Source: Desulfobacteraceae bacterium (GTDB lineage Bacteria; Desulfobacterota; DSM-4660; Desulfatiglandales; Desulfatiglandaceae). From it: a stretch of 41,844 nt of DNA. Each line of letters opens with the position of its first letter. Positions within the stretch are counted from its first letter, which is position 1. This document shows positions 17,716 to 31,284 of this stretch, piece after piece. A model generated the notes under the pieces. It was not told where the DNA came from and did not search any database. It worked only from the letters and a program-made list of their open reading frames with translations. The stretch is from assembly GCA_030666795.1 (NCBI GenBank), contig DAOUXC010000003.1:1-41844 (forward strand), written 5' to 3'. Position numbers and translations under genes: made by a program.

Positions 17716-18312
17716 TTACATTCCCGACAGTTGTGCAATCTCTTTCATAATAATATCCAGAAACTCGTTGGCAGGGACAGATGAATCCCCGTAAATGGCA
17801 TTTCCAAAACGAATACGAACCAGGGTCCTGGCACCTTCCCTTGAATAGTTGATTCCCACCGGGATAAAGGGAAGCTTTAACCTGGAAAGGATGAGCCTCA
17901 CCATACCTGTCTGTCCCGGTCCCATCCTGCCCATGTAATAGGTGCCCTCAGGAAAAACAACGACCCCCTCCCCTCTTTTCAAAAATTCAATCAGGGCCTT
18001 AATGGATCGGCGGCTCTCTAAGGGACGCTGCCGGTTCAATGGAATGCCGCCCACCGAACTCAGGTACCAGTTGCTCAAATAGTTGGTAAACAGCTCATAT
18101 TTTGCAACATAGTAAAGGGGCCTTGGGGCGGCCAGGGCTAAGAGGGGAATATCTTCCCACCGCTGGTGTTTGGGCAGAAGAATAAATGGACTGCTTTGAG
18201 GTAGCTTTTCCTTCCCTTCCGCTTTCAGACGAAAAAAAGGGGCGAGCAGAATTCGACCCGCGTTTTTAGTAATCCAATAGACCCAGTCTTTTCTTCCGAA
18301 TTCCGTCCTCAC
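17716..18312 (-). CDS. Lysophospholipid acyltransferase family protein (PlsC-like)
   Basis: HX4D box KHQRWED, VVVFPEGTYYMG; overlaps the glmS stop by 4 nt. Confidence 0.88.
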   Translation of the reverse strand: MRTEFGRKDWVYWITKNAGRILLAPFFRLKAEGKEKLPQSSPFILLPKHQRWEDIPLLALAAPRPLYYVAKYELFTNYLSNWYLSSVGGIPLNRQRPLESRRSIKALIEFLKRGEGVVVFPEGTYYMGRMGPGQTGMVRLILSRLKLPFIPVGINYSREGARTLVRIRFGNAIYGDSSVPANEFLDIIMKEIAQLSGM

Positions 18313-20135
18313 TCTACTGTCACGCTCTTTGCCAGGTTTCGTGGTTTATCAATATCCCTTCCCAGAAAACTTGCGCAATAATAGGCCAAAAGCTGGCATG
18401 GAACCACGGACAGGATCGGGTTTAAATACTGAAGGGTCTCAGGAATCTCGATGACTTCATCCGCGATCTCCCTTATCTTTTCATCCCCCTGGGTCGCAAT
18501 GGCTATCACCGGTCCCCTGCGACTCTTAATTTCCTGTATATTGCTGATCATTTTTTCATACATATCATCCCGGGGCACAACGGCGACGGTGGGCATGTCA
18601 GGATTTATCAGGGCTATGGGGCCGTGCTTCATCTCGCCGGCAGGATATCCTTCCGCGTGAATATAGGAGATTTCCTTCAATTTCAAGGCTCCTTCAAGGG
18701 CGATGGGATAATTGTATTTCCTTCCCAAGAAAAGCCAGTTGCCGCATTTGTAATATTGTTCAGCAACCGCCTCTATATGGTTGGCCTGAGAAAGCACTGT
18801 CTTTATCTGATCCGGCAAGGCCTGAAGTGCCCTGATGGCCTCAACTCCTTCGGTCAGAGACAGGTTCTGGTGACGACCTAAAAGAAGGGCCATAAGGGTA
18901 AGGATGGCCAACTGGGAAGTAAATATTTTGGTTGAGGCCACGCCGATCTCCGGTCCGGCGTGGTTATACACCCCTGCCTCTGTTTCTCTGGAAATGGAAC
19001 TGCCCACAACATTGACGACGCCTAAAAGACTGGCCCCCTTTCTTTTCGCCTCCCTTAGGGCGGCAAGCGTATCGGCGGTTTCACCTGACTGGCTCAGGGC
19101 GAGAATAAAGGTATTGGGCGGAAAATTCAGTTTCCGGTATCGGAATTCGGAAGCCAGTTCCACCTCAACGTCAATTTCGGTCAGTTTTTCAAAAAGATAC
19201 CTCCCCACGCAACCTGCGTAATAGGACGTGCCGCAGGCGACAATAACCAGGTGACGGCATTCTTTGAGTGTGTCCCAGACCGGCATGATACCGCCCAATT
19301 TGGGGACACCTTCACCAGGTTCGAGCCTGCCCCGCAAGGCATTCTTTATGGTCTCCGGTTGTTCATATATCTCCTTGAGCATAAAATGGGGAAATCCGTC
19401 CAATTCCGCATCCTCAATCCGCCATTCCACGGTCTCCATACTTCTTTCAATGGGTTTGGCCTGGGCCGTGGACATGGAAAAACCGTCCGCAGTGAGCGTG
19501 GCTAATTCATTTTCCTCCAGATGAACCACCTTGTTGGTATATCTCACCATGGCCGAAACATCCGAGGCTGCAAAATGTCCGTCTTCGCTCACGCCAATGA
19601 TCAGCGGGCTGCCTCTTCTTGCAATCACAATTTCATCGGGCACATCCTTGTGTATGACGGCCACTCCGAATGTGCCCTCAACCTGGGACATGGTCTTTCT
19701 AACGGCTTCATTGAGACTTCCTTCATAGTTCAGTCCAATCAACTGAGCAAGAACTTCGGTGTCCGTTTCAGACCTGAATTTGATGCCCTGTTTCTCAAGT
19801 TTTTTCTTGAGCATGTGATAGTTTTCAATAATACCGTTATGGATCACGAATACGTTCTCATCCTGGTCACTGTGAGGATGTGCATTTTCCTCTGTGGGTT
19901 CACCGTGGGTGGCCCATCGGGTATGGGCGATACCGGTGGTGCCATTTATTTCGAGTCCATTCAATTTTCTTTCTAATTCAGCTATCTTTCCAACTGAACG
20001 GTAGCAGTCAATATCACTTCCCTGTTGCACGGCAACACCGGCAGAGTCATAACCGCGGTATTCAAGTTGTTTCAACCCGTCCAAAAGGATAGGCTTGGCC
20101 TGTTTTTTGCCTACATAGCATACGATTCCGCACAT
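18309..20135 (-). CDS. glmS: Glutamine--fructose-6-phosphate transaminase (isomerizing)
   Basis: MCGIVCYVGKK, HTRWATHGEPTEENAHPH, two SIS domains (CGTSYYAG, SQSGETADT), C-terminal LAKSVTVE. Confidence 0.98.
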   Translation of the reverse strand: MCGIVCYVGKKQAKPILLDGLKQLEYRGYDSAGVAVQQGSDIDCYRSVGKIAELERKLNGLEINGTTGIAHTRWATHGEPTEENAHPHSDQDENVFVIHNGIIENYHMLKKKLEKQGIKFRSETDTEVLAQLIGLNYEGSLNEAVRKTMSQVEGTFGVAVIHKDVPDEIVIARRGSPLIIGVSEDGHFAASDVSAMVRYTNKVVHLEENELATLTADGFSMSTAQAKPIERSMETVEWRIEDAELDGFPHFMLKEIYEQPETIKNALRGRLEPGEGVPKLGGIMPVWDTLKECRHLVIVACGTSYYAGCVGRYLFEKLTEIDVEVELASEFRYRKLNFPPNTFILALSQSGETADTLAALREAKRKGASLLGVVNVVGSSISRETEAGVYNHAGPEIGVASTKIFTSQLAILTLMALLLGRHQNLSLTEGVEAIRALQALPDQIKTVLSQANHIEAVAEQYYKCGNWLFLGRKYNYPIALEGALKLKEISYIHAEGYPAGEMKHGPIALINPDMPTVAVVPRDDMYEKMISNIQEIKSRRGPVIAIATQGDEKIREIADEVIEIPETLQYLNPILSVVPCQLLAYYCASFLGRDIDKPRNLAKSVTVE

Positions 20136-20308
20136 TCTTGTTTCTCCTTTTTCATTGTTCCGAAGGTAGCGACCGACTTAGAGCCTGCTTATGCCCAAAC
20201 AACTGCGCTGTTCGAGCCATTGCGGGCGTTTAATTCCGTCTAAATTTATTTTGCGATACGGATATATAATATCTTGTTCATAAGAAAAAAACAACAAACA
20301 AGGTCCTT

Positions 20309-22941
<2,633 letters not shown>

Positions 22942-23212
22942 TTATCTTTTCGATATTCTAAAGTTTTTTCTCCATTACCCATAGCCTTCAGGCTAAGTTA
23001 GTTTAAAGTCTCAGCATTTCTATTTGGATATCTTCAGGCTGCCTGTCTGGGCCTAAATATATCGGCTTTATTACATGATGCAGGCGGAATGGTCAAACCT
23101 TTTGATGGGTTTTGATTTGCAGTTTGACGTCATCCATGCTATACGCCATTTGTTCGTTGCTGGTTTCCTTCCTTTCCCGGCAGGATCGACCCGTTCAAAA
23201 CTTTATAATATT

Positions 23213-24625
23213 ATGACATCATCAAAAACCAACAAAAAATCCAATGCCCTGTGGCGCTTCTTCAGTTCGGTCAAATTGACCATTGTGCTTTTGATCATCC
23301 TGGCAATCGCATCTATTGCAGGCACACTGATTCCCCAGCAGGGCCAAGGCGCTGTGCAGTTCGCAAAAAGCCTCAGTCCGGAATGGTTTCGCTTTTTCAG
23401 CAGCCTCAACCTGTTTGACATGTACCATTCCCTCTGGTTCAGAATCCTTTTGGGGTTTCTCGGTCTGAACTTGATAATTTGCTCTATTGACAGATTTTCC
23501 GGCTCATGGAAGCGATTCAGCACAATTCCGAGACCCGACCGCGCAAAACCTTTTGAGCTTTTGCCGCCGGAACAGACCTTTTTCGTTCAGACCAAGATAG
23601 AAAATCCCGTTCTTAGCATTGGCCGAATCCTTCAAAAGCGTTACAAGAGGACACAAAACAAGGAGGCAGGGCATGACCGTTTTTTCTTCGGCGAAAAAGG
23701 CGGCTATTCCCATTTCGGTGTGTATCTCATTCACATGAGCGTCCTTATTATCCTCGTTGGCGGGCTAATAGGATCTTTTTTCGGGTTTGAGGCATATGTG
23801 AATATACTGGAAGGGGGAAAAATAGACACCGTAACCCTGAGAAAAGGGATGTCCCCGTTAAAGCTCGGATTTGAGGTGCGCTGTGACAAATTTACGGTTG
23901 ATTTCTATGAAAACGGCGCACCTAAAGAATATCGGTCAGATCTGACTTTCTTTGTGAATGGAAAAGAGGCGGAAAAAAGGAGCGCTCTGGTCAACCATCC
24001 GATCCAATTCAAAGGAGTGACCTTTTATCAGGCCAGCTATGGTAAACTGCCCGGCAAAAAAATCCGGCTGAAGATTGCAAAACAAGCGAGTAAAGACGAC
24101 ATCACGACCCTGTTGATTGAACCGGGACGGCCAATACAATTGCCTGAAAAAGAGGGAAAATTCATTGTGGTTGACGTCAAAGGAGACTTGATGGGTCTTG
24201 GAGCCGCAGTCGAGGTGCTGATTCAACCCGCACAGGGGGAAGAAATGTATTTTTGGGTGTTTCAGAATCCGCAAATAGTCAGGAAAAGACTGCCCGCGCC
24301 AATGGCCCGGTCCCCTAAGTTCAATGCTTCGGCATTCAAACCATACACCTTTTTCTTAGACCATCTTGAAAGCGCATATTACACGGGCTTGCAGGTGAAT
24401 AAAGACCCCGGAGTAAACATGGTCTGGATAGGATGTTTCATGATGGTAGCAGGTTTTTTTGTCACTTTTTTTACTTCTCACAGGAAGATCTGGGTCCGGG
24501 TATCAGAAGAAGAGTCAGGAACAAGAATCAGCGTAGCGGGAACCGCCAGCAAAAACCCTGTGGGTTTTCAGAGGGAACTGGAAAACCTGACAAATGATCT
24601 CAAAGATATGGTAAAATCGGAATAA
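23213..24625 (+). CDS. resB: Cytochrome c biogenesis protein ResB
   Basis: SSVKLTIVLLIILAIASIAGTLIPQ, GGLIGSFFGFEAYVNILEG, NHPIQFKGVTFYQASYG. MTSSKTNKKS (23213) is a likelier start than the track start 23075. Confidence 0.92.
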   Translation: MTSSKTNKKSNALWRFFSSVKLTIVLLIILAIASIAGTLIPQQGQGAVQFAKSLSPEWFRFFSSLNLFDMYHSLWFRILLGFLGLNLIICSIDRFSGSWKRFSTIPRPDRAKPFELLPPEQTFFVQTKIENPVLSIGRILQKRYKRTQNKEAGHDRFFFGEKGGYSHFGVYLIHMSVLIILVGGLIGSFFGFEAYVNILEGGKIDTVTLRKGMSPLKLGFEVRCDKFTVDFYENGAPKEYRSDLTFFVNGKEAEKRSALVNHPIQFKGVTFYQASYGKLPGKKIRLKIAKQASKDDITTLLIEPGRPIQLPEKEGKFIVVDVKGDLMGLGAAVEVLIQPAQGEEMYFWVFQNPQIVRKRLPAPMARSPKFNASAFKPYTFFLDHLESAYYTGLQVNKDPGVNMVWIGCFMMVAGFFVTFFTSHRKIWVRVSEEESGTRISVAGTASKNPVGFQRELENLTNDLKDMVKSE

Positions 24626-24727
24626 ATAGCATTGTTAGTTTATAAGGGCACGTGGAACTCTTTTCAAAGAGGCGCATCTTTATTACTTAGTGCTCATCAG
24701 AAAATGGCCCTTTTCAGATTTGCTCTT

Positions 24728-24805
24728 TCAGCAGTCAGCTTTCAGCTATCAGCAAAAAATAATGAATATCAACTAATTGGGCTGAGTGTTGAATGCTGAT
24801 AGCTG
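24728..24805. repeat. Heptameric repeat TCAGCAG TCAGCTT TCAGCTA TCAGCAA plus inverted arm GCTGATAGCTG
   Basis: Four in-phase 7-mers (24728-24755); CAGCTATCAGC (24743-24753) is perfectly inverted-repeated as GCTGATAGCTG (24795-24805). Shares CAGCAGTCAGCTTTCAGC with 16388ff. Confidence 0.7.
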
Positions 24806-24864
24806 TACGCTCCATCTTGAAATCTCTGATTTCTGGATGGGCACTATTTAAAGGATAAAAATAC

Positions 24865-25707
24865 ATGATTAACTCCATCATTCTCAGCTATATCACATTT
24901 GTCTACTTTGGTTCGTTCATGCTCTACCTTTTTATGATGGTTAATGGCAGAGACATCTTCGGCCGGCTGGCGACTATTGTGACCATAGTGGGATTTGCGG
25001 TCCAGACAATAGCAATTGTATTGAGATGGATGGAATCCTACAGTCTGGGTATAGGACACGCGCCTTTTTCAAATCTCTATGAATCCCTGATATTTTTCGC
25101 CTGGACAGTCATCCTTCTCTATCTCATTATGGAATGGCGGACAAAAAACCGAACCCTCGGGGCCTTTGTCACGCCACTTGCATTTTTGGCCCTGGCCTAT
25201 GCCTCCTTTTCCCCGAACGTCAGAAGCCACATACAGCCGCTTATCCCGGCCCTCAAAAGCAACTGGCTCATCAGCCATGTTATCACCTGTTTTTTTGGAT
25301 ATGCCGCGTTCGGTCTCTCTTTCGGAATCAGCATCATGTATCTTTTAAAACGGTTGGACAACGACGACAGGGAAAACCTCTTTTTGAAACTGATTCCCGG
25401 AAAGGGAGTCCTTGATGAACTGAACTACCAGATGGTTGTGATAGGTTTTTTAATGCTGACCCTCGGCATCATCACCGGCTCGGTCTGGGCACACTCCGCC
25501 TGGGGAACTTACTGGAGCTGGGACCCAAAGGAAACATGGTCCCTGATCACCTGGCTCATCTATGCCTCTGTGCTTCATTCAAGAATGGTAAGGGGCTGGA
25601 AGGGAAAGAAAATCGCTATTCTCTGCTTCATTGGATTTTCCTGCGTCCTGTTCACCTATTTCGGGGTCAATTATTTAGCCGGGCTTCACAGTTATGCAAA
25701 ATCCTGA
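24865..25707 (+). CDS. ccsB: c-type cytochrome biogenesis protein CcsB (ResC)
   Basis: Multi-TM; heme-handling tryptophan-rich motif WGTYWSWDPKETWSLITW. Confidence 0.95.
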   Translation: MINSIILSYITFVYFGSFMLYLFMMVNGRDIFGRLATIVTIVGFAVQTIAIVLRWMESYSLGIGHAPFSNLYESLIFFAWTVILLYLIMEWRTKNRTLGAFVTPLAFLALAYASFSPNVRSHIQPLIPALKSNWLISHVITCFFGYAAFGLSFGISIMYLLKRLDNDDRENLFLKLIPGKGVLDELNYQMVVIGFLMLTLGIITGSVWAHSAWGTYWSWDPKETWSLITWLIYASVLHSRMVRGWKGKKIAILCFIGFSCVLFTYFGVNYLAGLHSYAKS

Positions 25708-26019
25708 TTCCTTCTCCCGGAAACGCAACTTCTCAAAAAATTAGGATTAAAGTCATGACAAAGGCCCCGACAGCGGGACCTAATCCGCTTCGACAGGCAG
25801 GCCGTATTCACTGGCGGGCACCCGGTTTTTTTTAAAGACGATCCATCTACATGAAACTGCATCGGATTTGGCAGTGGTGAATACTTGGGGTTGATTGCAC
25901 CTAAACCATTGATAATTCAGCTTAATATCTCGATAAGTCGTGGCTTAAATCCATTATGACGGGGCATACGCCCCTCGTTATTCAACAGGTGTCTGTATAA
26001 ATTCGAATTCCCCCAAATA

Positions 26020-27339
26020 TTGCTTGTATACCAAAAATCCATGATCAAGCCACAAATCCCAAACTTTGTTTCCTGCATACTTGACAGGCTCAAAATCGCC
26101 GGGCACCAGGCATATATTGTGGGTGGGGCAGTGCGTGATTTCTGCTTAAAACGCCCTATAACCGACTGGGATGTGGCAACAACGGCCACACCCACGGAAA
26201 TAAAGATCATATTTGCCGACACAAGGCTCTTCGCGCTCAAGCACGACACGGTAACCCTTGTGGATTCGGGCAGTCACTTTGAGGTGACCACCTTCAGGGG
26301 TGAAAAAAAGAATATCGAGGAAGACTTGGGCCACCGTGATTTTACTATCAACGCCATGGCATTTGATTCGGAAACGGGCGGGATACTTGACCCCGGGGGT
26401 GGAAAAGCGGATATCAAACAAAAACTCTTGAGGGCCGTGGGAGATCCTGAGACACGATTCAGGGAAGACCCGCTGCGACTCTTAAGGGCCGTGAGATTTG
26501 CCACGGAACTCAAATTTCGAATAGAGCCGGAAACGCTTAACACCCTCACTCAAATGACCCCCCTGCTCCTTCGAGTGGCGGCAGAACGCATTCGGGAAGA
26601 ATTGATGAAAATCCTGATGAGCCCCAAACCCTCCACAGGGTTCAACCTGATGTTCAGAACAGGGCTCCTGAAACACTTTCTGCCTGAACTCCTTGAAGGA
26701 TATCGAATGCGACAAAACACCTACCACCGGTATACGGTTTTCAGACATATCATGGAGACCCTTGACAGGGTGAAACCCGTCCCCGTCCTGAGACTTACGG
26801 CCCTTTTCCACGATATTGCAAAACCACGCGTAAGAAAAAAAATTGACGGCGATTGGCGCTTTTTGGGTCACGAAAAGGCAAGCGCCGTTCTTTGTGAAGA
26901 AATCATGACCAGGCTTAAGTTTGGCAAAGACATGATCCGTAAAGTTACAAATCTTATCTTCAACCACATAATCGGTTATAATCCCGGGTGGAGCGAGGGG
27001 GCGGTCAGACGCCTGATCCGAAGGGTGGGACAGGAGGACATAATGGACCTTATCGAATTCCGCCGGGCAGATATAGTGGCCCACGGCCTGGATGCCCAAA
27101 AAAATGACCTCCTGACCGAACTGGAAAAGAGAATCATAAATCAACTCAACGGTCCCATGACGGCCTCACCACGGGACCTCGCCGTAACTGGCTATAATGT
27201 CATGGATTTTTTAGGGATTTCACCGGGACCTATGGTGGGTAAGATATTAGAGGAATTAATGGAAAAGGTCACGGATCGTCCCGAGATGAACAATAAAGAA
27301 ATCCTTTTGGGTCTTTTGGGGCGGATGAAAAGGGTTTGA
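26020..27339 (+). CDS. cca: CCA tRNA nucleotidyltransferase / poly(A) polymerase family with HD domain
   Basis: YIVGGAVRDFCLKRPITDWDVATTA, HRDFTINAMAFD, RFREDPLRLLRAVRFA, HD motif LFHDIAKP. Start may be MIKPQIPN (26041). Confidence 0.93.
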   Translation: MLVYQKSMIKPQIPNFVSCILDRLKIAGHQAYIVGGAVRDFCLKRPITDWDVATTATPTEIKIIFADTRLFALKHDTVTLVDSGSHFEVTTFRGEKKNIEEDLGHRDFTINAMAFDSETGGILDPGGGKADIKQKLLRAVGDPETRFREDPLRLLRAVRFATELKFRIEPETLNTLTQMTPLLLRVAAERIREELMKILMSPKPSTGFNLMFRTGLLKHFLPELLEGYRMRQNTYHRYTVFRHIMETLDRVKPVPVLRLTALFHDIAKPRVRKKIDGDWRFLGHEKASAVLCEEIMTRLKFGKDMIRKVTNLIFNHIIGYNPGWSEGAVRRLIRRVGQEDIMDLIEFRRADIVAHGLDAQKNDLLTELEKRIINQLNGPMTASPRDLAVTGYNVMDFLGISPGPMVGKILEELMEKVTDRPEMNNKEILLGLLGRMKRV

Positions 27340-27450
27340 TAAAAGCCCTTCCCATATCTTCTTGACCATTAAGAACCTTTTCTCTATACTCGCCTGACTA
27401 AAAACATATGACAGGCATGAGCACCTGTCCTGCCGAACAAAGGGAGAAGC

Positions 27451-29253
27451 GTGGAAAATCGTCTGAATCTGTCCTGTGCCAATATAGCGTTTATCATCAT
27501 TCTGTTGTTAGTCGTCGGCTGTGCCGCTGAATCCGCTTACGTCAAACCGGATAACAAACCATTGCCGGAAAATACCGTTGCAGAGGACAAAAATATCGCC
27601 CCTGCCAAAACAGAGGTAAAAAAGGCTCCACCCCCTTCGGAATCCTTAGAAAAGCCCCTCCCTGTAACAAAACCACATCCACGGGAAAAAACCGACCAGC
27701 AAAGACTTGATTCGGCCCTTGAATTCTGCCAGGCATCCAACGACTTCTGGGAGCAGGGGGACCTGGACAATGCCATTGACGCACTGGATCAGGCGTATTC
27801 CCTTATACTGAAAATCAGCCCTGGTCAGACCCCGGAGATACTCCAGCAGAGAGAAGATTTACGCGTTACCATATCAAAAAGGATAATAGAGGTTTATTCC
27901 TCCAGGTTCACGGTGGCAAACGGCATTCATAAGGTTATCCCCCTTGAAATGAACACCCACGTTGAAAGGGCCCTTAAGGTTTTTAAAGGCAGAGAAAGGG
28001 GATTCTTTCTGAAAGCGTATCGTCGGTCAGGAAAGTATCGACCTGCCATTGTAAAGGCCCTCAAGGAGGCCGGTCTGCCGGAAGAGCTGTCCTGGCTGCC
28101 CCTGATCGAGAGCGGTTACAAGGTCAGAGCCCTTTCAAGGGCAAGGGCCCTTGGAATGTGGCAATTTATCGCCTCAACGGGATACAAATACGGTTTAAAA
28201 AGAGACCGATGGACGGATGAAAGGATGGATCCGGAAAAATCCACCAAGGCCGCCATTGCCTACTTGACAGAGTTGCACCGGATATTCGGGGACTGGACAA
28301 CTGCCCTGGCTGCCTATAACTGTGGAGAAGGGAGAGTGCTTAATCGAATCCGGTCACAACGTATCAACTATCTTGACAATTTCTGGGACCTCTATGAAAG
28401 GCTCCCCTGGGAAACCGCCTTTTACGTGCCCAAATTTCTGGCAGTCCTGCATATTGTCAACGATCCCGAGGCCCATGGATTCACACTGCCCCCTGTTGAA
28501 GAGCCGGTCGAAACGGAAACGGTTACTATTGACAAGCAGGTCCATTTGAAGACCATGGCCAAGTATCTGGGTATATCATACGGGATTTTAAAGGGTTTAA
28601 ACCCCGAACTGAGGCGGAATTCTACCCCCAACAGGCCTTATGCCTTTAAAGTTCCTAAAGGTAACGGGGAAGTTCTTCTCTCCAAACTGGGAGACATTCC
28701 CGTGTGGAGACCTCCGGCTCGCACCTATGTGAGGCACAAGGTAAGAAGAGGGGAGTCCCTGTCTGTTATCGCGCGAAGATACAGAACGAGCGTCAGGGCA
28801 ATCGTGGCCATGAACAGGTTGAAAAGCAGTCGCTATATAAAGGCGGGGTGGACGCTTAAGATCCCCGCAGGAAGGGCCTATGCCTCAATAAAAAAGACCT
28901 CCCCTATTGTCCCCGCAGCACGAATAAAAGGGAAATTTTTAGAGTACGTTGTCCGCAAGGGGGACTCGCTCTGGAAAATTGCCAACCGTTTCGGGACCAC
29001 GACCAAAACCATACAGTCCCTGAACCAGCTCAATAACACCCGCCTTAAAATCGGACAGGTCCTCGTAATCTCAAAAGATCTGACTGTCACCGAAAAAATT
29101 GACACAAAGAAGTATAAGGTCCTGAAAGGGGACTCGCCTTATATAATAGCCCAGAAACACCAGATGAACCTGTCTGAATTCCTCCGGCTTAATAGCCTTA
29201 CCCCTCGAAGCACCATTTTTCCGGGACAGACATTGCTCGTCAAGGCGGATTAA
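27451..29253 (+). CDS. Lipoprotein lytic transglycosylase with three LysM domains (MltD-like)
   Basis: Lipobox VVGCAA; SLT motif GLPEELSWLPLIESGYKVRALSRARALGMWQFIASTGYKYGL; LysM repeats (VRRGESLSVIARRY, VRKGDSLWKIANRF, VLKGDSPYIIAQKH). Confidence 0.95.
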   Translation: MENRLNLSCANIAFIIILLLVVGCAAESAYVKPDNKPLPENTVAEDKNIAPAKTEVKKAPPPSESLEKPLPVTKPHPREKTDQQRLDSALEFCQASNDFWEQGDLDNAIDALDQAYSLILKISPGQTPEILQQREDLRVTISKRIIEVYSSRFTVANGIHKVIPLEMNTHVERALKVFKGRERGFFLKAYRRSGKYRPAIVKALKEAGLPEELSWLPLIESGYKVRALSRARALGMWQFIASTGYKYGLKRDRWTDERMDPEKSTKAAIAYLTELHRIFGDWTTALAAYNCGEGRVLNRIRSQRINYLDNFWDLYERLPWETAFYVPKFLAVLHIVNDPEAHGFTLPPVEEPVETETVTIDKQVHLKTMAKYLGISYGILKGLNPELRRNSTPNRPYAFKVPKGNGEVLLSKLGDIPVWRPPARTYVRHKVRRGESLSVIARRYRTSVRAIVAMNRLKSSRYIKAGWTLKIPAGRAYASIKKTSPIVPAARIKGKFLEYVVRKGDSLWKIANRFGTTTKTIQSLNQLNNTRLKIGQVLVISKDLTVTEKIDTKKYKVLKGDSPYIIAQKHQMNLSEFLRLNSLTPRSTIFPGQTLLVKAD

Positions 29254-29275
29254 AAGGTCCCGCCTATCAAAATTC

Positions 29276-30175
29276 CTATGGGTTTATAAAATCGGGACTG
29301 CTGTATTCAGGGTCGGGATAGCTATAAAATCCCTTGCCTGTCTTAACCCCGAGATTCCCGGCATCTATCAAGTCTTTTAAAAGTTGCGGGGGACGGTCAT
29401 TAGGATCATTGGATTCGTTGTAGTAGACCATCTCAATATCATAGATGACATCCAGTCCAACCGTATCCATGAGGCTGAAAGGGCCCCATGAAGTCCCGGT
29501 AAAAATCATCCATGCTCTATCCACATCTTTAAAGTCCACGAATCCATCGGCCCACATGTGGAGAGTCTCCCGCTTGATGGACCTCCAGACCCGGTTGAAG
29601 CAAAAGCCCAAGATTTCCTTATTGACTTTGAGCGGAACTACCCCGAGTGACCGGACAAATTCTATGCCGGCTTTTAGAACTTCTGCGTTGGTCATGGTAC
29701 CGCCCATCACGTCTGCCATGTTCTGGCCCATGGTCATATGATAAAAATGGATGTTCAGGCATCTTTCGGGTTGCCTGACGGCACCTTCCAACTTCGAAAC
29801 AGGCATGGAGGATGAATTAGTGCCCAGAATGGCATTCTCCGGAGCCGCCTCATCCATTTCCCTCCAGATTTTTAACTTCAGATCCAGATTTTCAGGCACC
29901 ACCTCGATGACCAGGTCTGCCTCGCTGACCGCCTGGCTGAGGCTTGAGTGCATTTTGATTTTTCCTGCCGCTGCAGACCATTCCGAGACCTTTATCGGTG
30001 AGGGCCTGACCTTTGACTGATCAATTGCCATAAAGGCTTCCATAGACCGATGGAATACCTTTTCATCAGGATCATAAGCAGAGACATCATATCCTGAAAC
30101 CGCGGCCTGAGCAGCAATTTGGGCGCCCAGGGTGCCCAAACCCAGCACTGTCACTTTCTCTATCTTGATCGTCAT
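29276..30175 (-). CDS. 3-hydroxyacyl-CoA dehydrogenase family protein
   Basis: VTVLGLGTLGAQIAAQAAVSGYDVSAYD Rossmann motif; NSSSMPVSKLEGAVRQPERCLNIHFYH; GKGFYSYPDPEY. Confidence 0.92.
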   Translation of the reverse strand: MTIKIEKVTVLGLGTLGAQIAAQAAVSGYDVSAYDPDEKVFHRSMEAFMAIDQSKVRPSPIKVSEWSAAAGKIKMHSSLSQAVSEADLVIEVVPENLDLKLKIWREMDEAAPENAILGTNSSSMPVSKLEGAVRQPERCLNIHFYHMTMGQNMADVMGGTMTNAEVLKAGIEFVRSLGVVPLKVNKEILGFCFNRVWRSIKRETLHMWADGFVDFKDVDRAWMIFTGTSWGPFSLMDTVGLDVIYDIEMVYYNESNDPNDRPPQLLKDLIDAGNLGVKTGKGFYSYPDPEYSSPDFINP

Positions 30176-30428
30176 TGTGAATGTCCTCCCTTATAATAAA
30201 TATTAAGAAGCATTTTATTTGTTTCTGTTCAGAAAAACTTATGTCTCATTCTGAACTTCCTTGTCAATTATTTTTTAAATTTAGAGATTCCATTTAAACG
30301 AAACTTGATGTATTAAGTACGTTCTATTTACTGACTGCCCCGTAGAAAAATACAGAGAGTACTTATTCTCTGCGCAACCGGAATGATCGAACCGTAACCG
30401 AACTATATCCGAAAATGGAGGTGCTTGT

Positions 30429-31208
30429 GTGGATTACGAAACCATAGAATATGAAGTTCAGGAAAAAGGAATCGGGACCCTTTCCCTTAATCGACCCCGC
30501 AAATATAATTCCGTCAATCATCGGATGATGGAAGAACTGGAAGACTTCTGGAGACAGCGGTTGTATGACTTAGACACGCATGTGGTCATTCTTAGAGGAA
30601 ACGGGGAACGGGGCTTCTGCGCAGGGCTGGACATGAAGGAGACCATGAAAATGGCCCCGGACATGGACACTGACCGCTTTTACAGGTTTCAAGCCCGTTT
30701 GGCGCGGCTAACCCTGGCAATGCGGAGAGCCCCTCAACCCATTATCAGCGCAATTCACGGGGCTGGCGCAGGGCTGGGTTTCAGCTTTGCGCTTTCATCC
30801 GATGTCCGCGTGCTCAGCCGGGATGCCCGTTTTTCCGCGGCCTACATAAATATCGGTCTCGGCGGCGCCGATATGGCGTGCAGCTATTTTCTTCCCCGCC
30901 TTATCGGGGGAGGCAGGGCCTACGAATTCATGCTCACGGGAAACTTCATGTCCGCGGAGGAGGCAATGTCTTTAGGTCTTGCTAGCCGGGTGGTTGAAGG
31001 AGAACAACTCATGGAAACAGCGCTGGAACTGGCCCAAACCATGAACAGCAAAAACCCCATGGGTCTGCGGCTGACCAAGGAAGCCATTAACATGAATTTA
31101 GATGCGGGCGGGCTGGAGCAGGCCCTGAACATGGAAGACCGTAACCAGACACTGTTAGTCGCACGGGGAATGCTGAGCCAAGGCGATAAGGCAAGCAGGT
31201 ATTTTTAG
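30429..31208 (+). CDS. Enoyl-CoA hydratase/isomerase (crotonase) family protein
   Basis: GTG start; ERGFCAGLDMKE, PIISAIHGAGAGLGFSFALSSDVRVLS. Confidence 0.92.
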   Translation: MDYETIEYEVQEKGIGTLSLNRPRKYNSVNHRMMEELEDFWRQRLYDLDTHVVILRGNGERGFCAGLDMKETMKMAPDMDTDRFYRFQARLARLTLAMRRAPQPIISAIHGAGAGLGFSFALSSDVRVLSRDARFSAAYINIGLGGADMACSYFLPRLIGGGRAYEFMLTGNFMSAEEAMSLGLASRVVEGEQLMETALELAQTMNSKNPMGLRLTKEAINMNLDAGGLEQALNMEDRNQTLLVARGMLSQGDKASRYF

Positions 31209-31284
31209 TTGCTTGAAGCCTGAATTTGTAGATTCATGCACCCGTTTTTAGATCCGGGTAAACTCTGCGAATGCACCATGGCGC

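Noticed and set aside
25917-26249. 110-aa minus-strand ORF overlapping the start of cca
   Set aside because: Mostly antisense to the conserved nucleotidyltransferase N-terminus; the C-terminal part outside cca has no identifiable homology.
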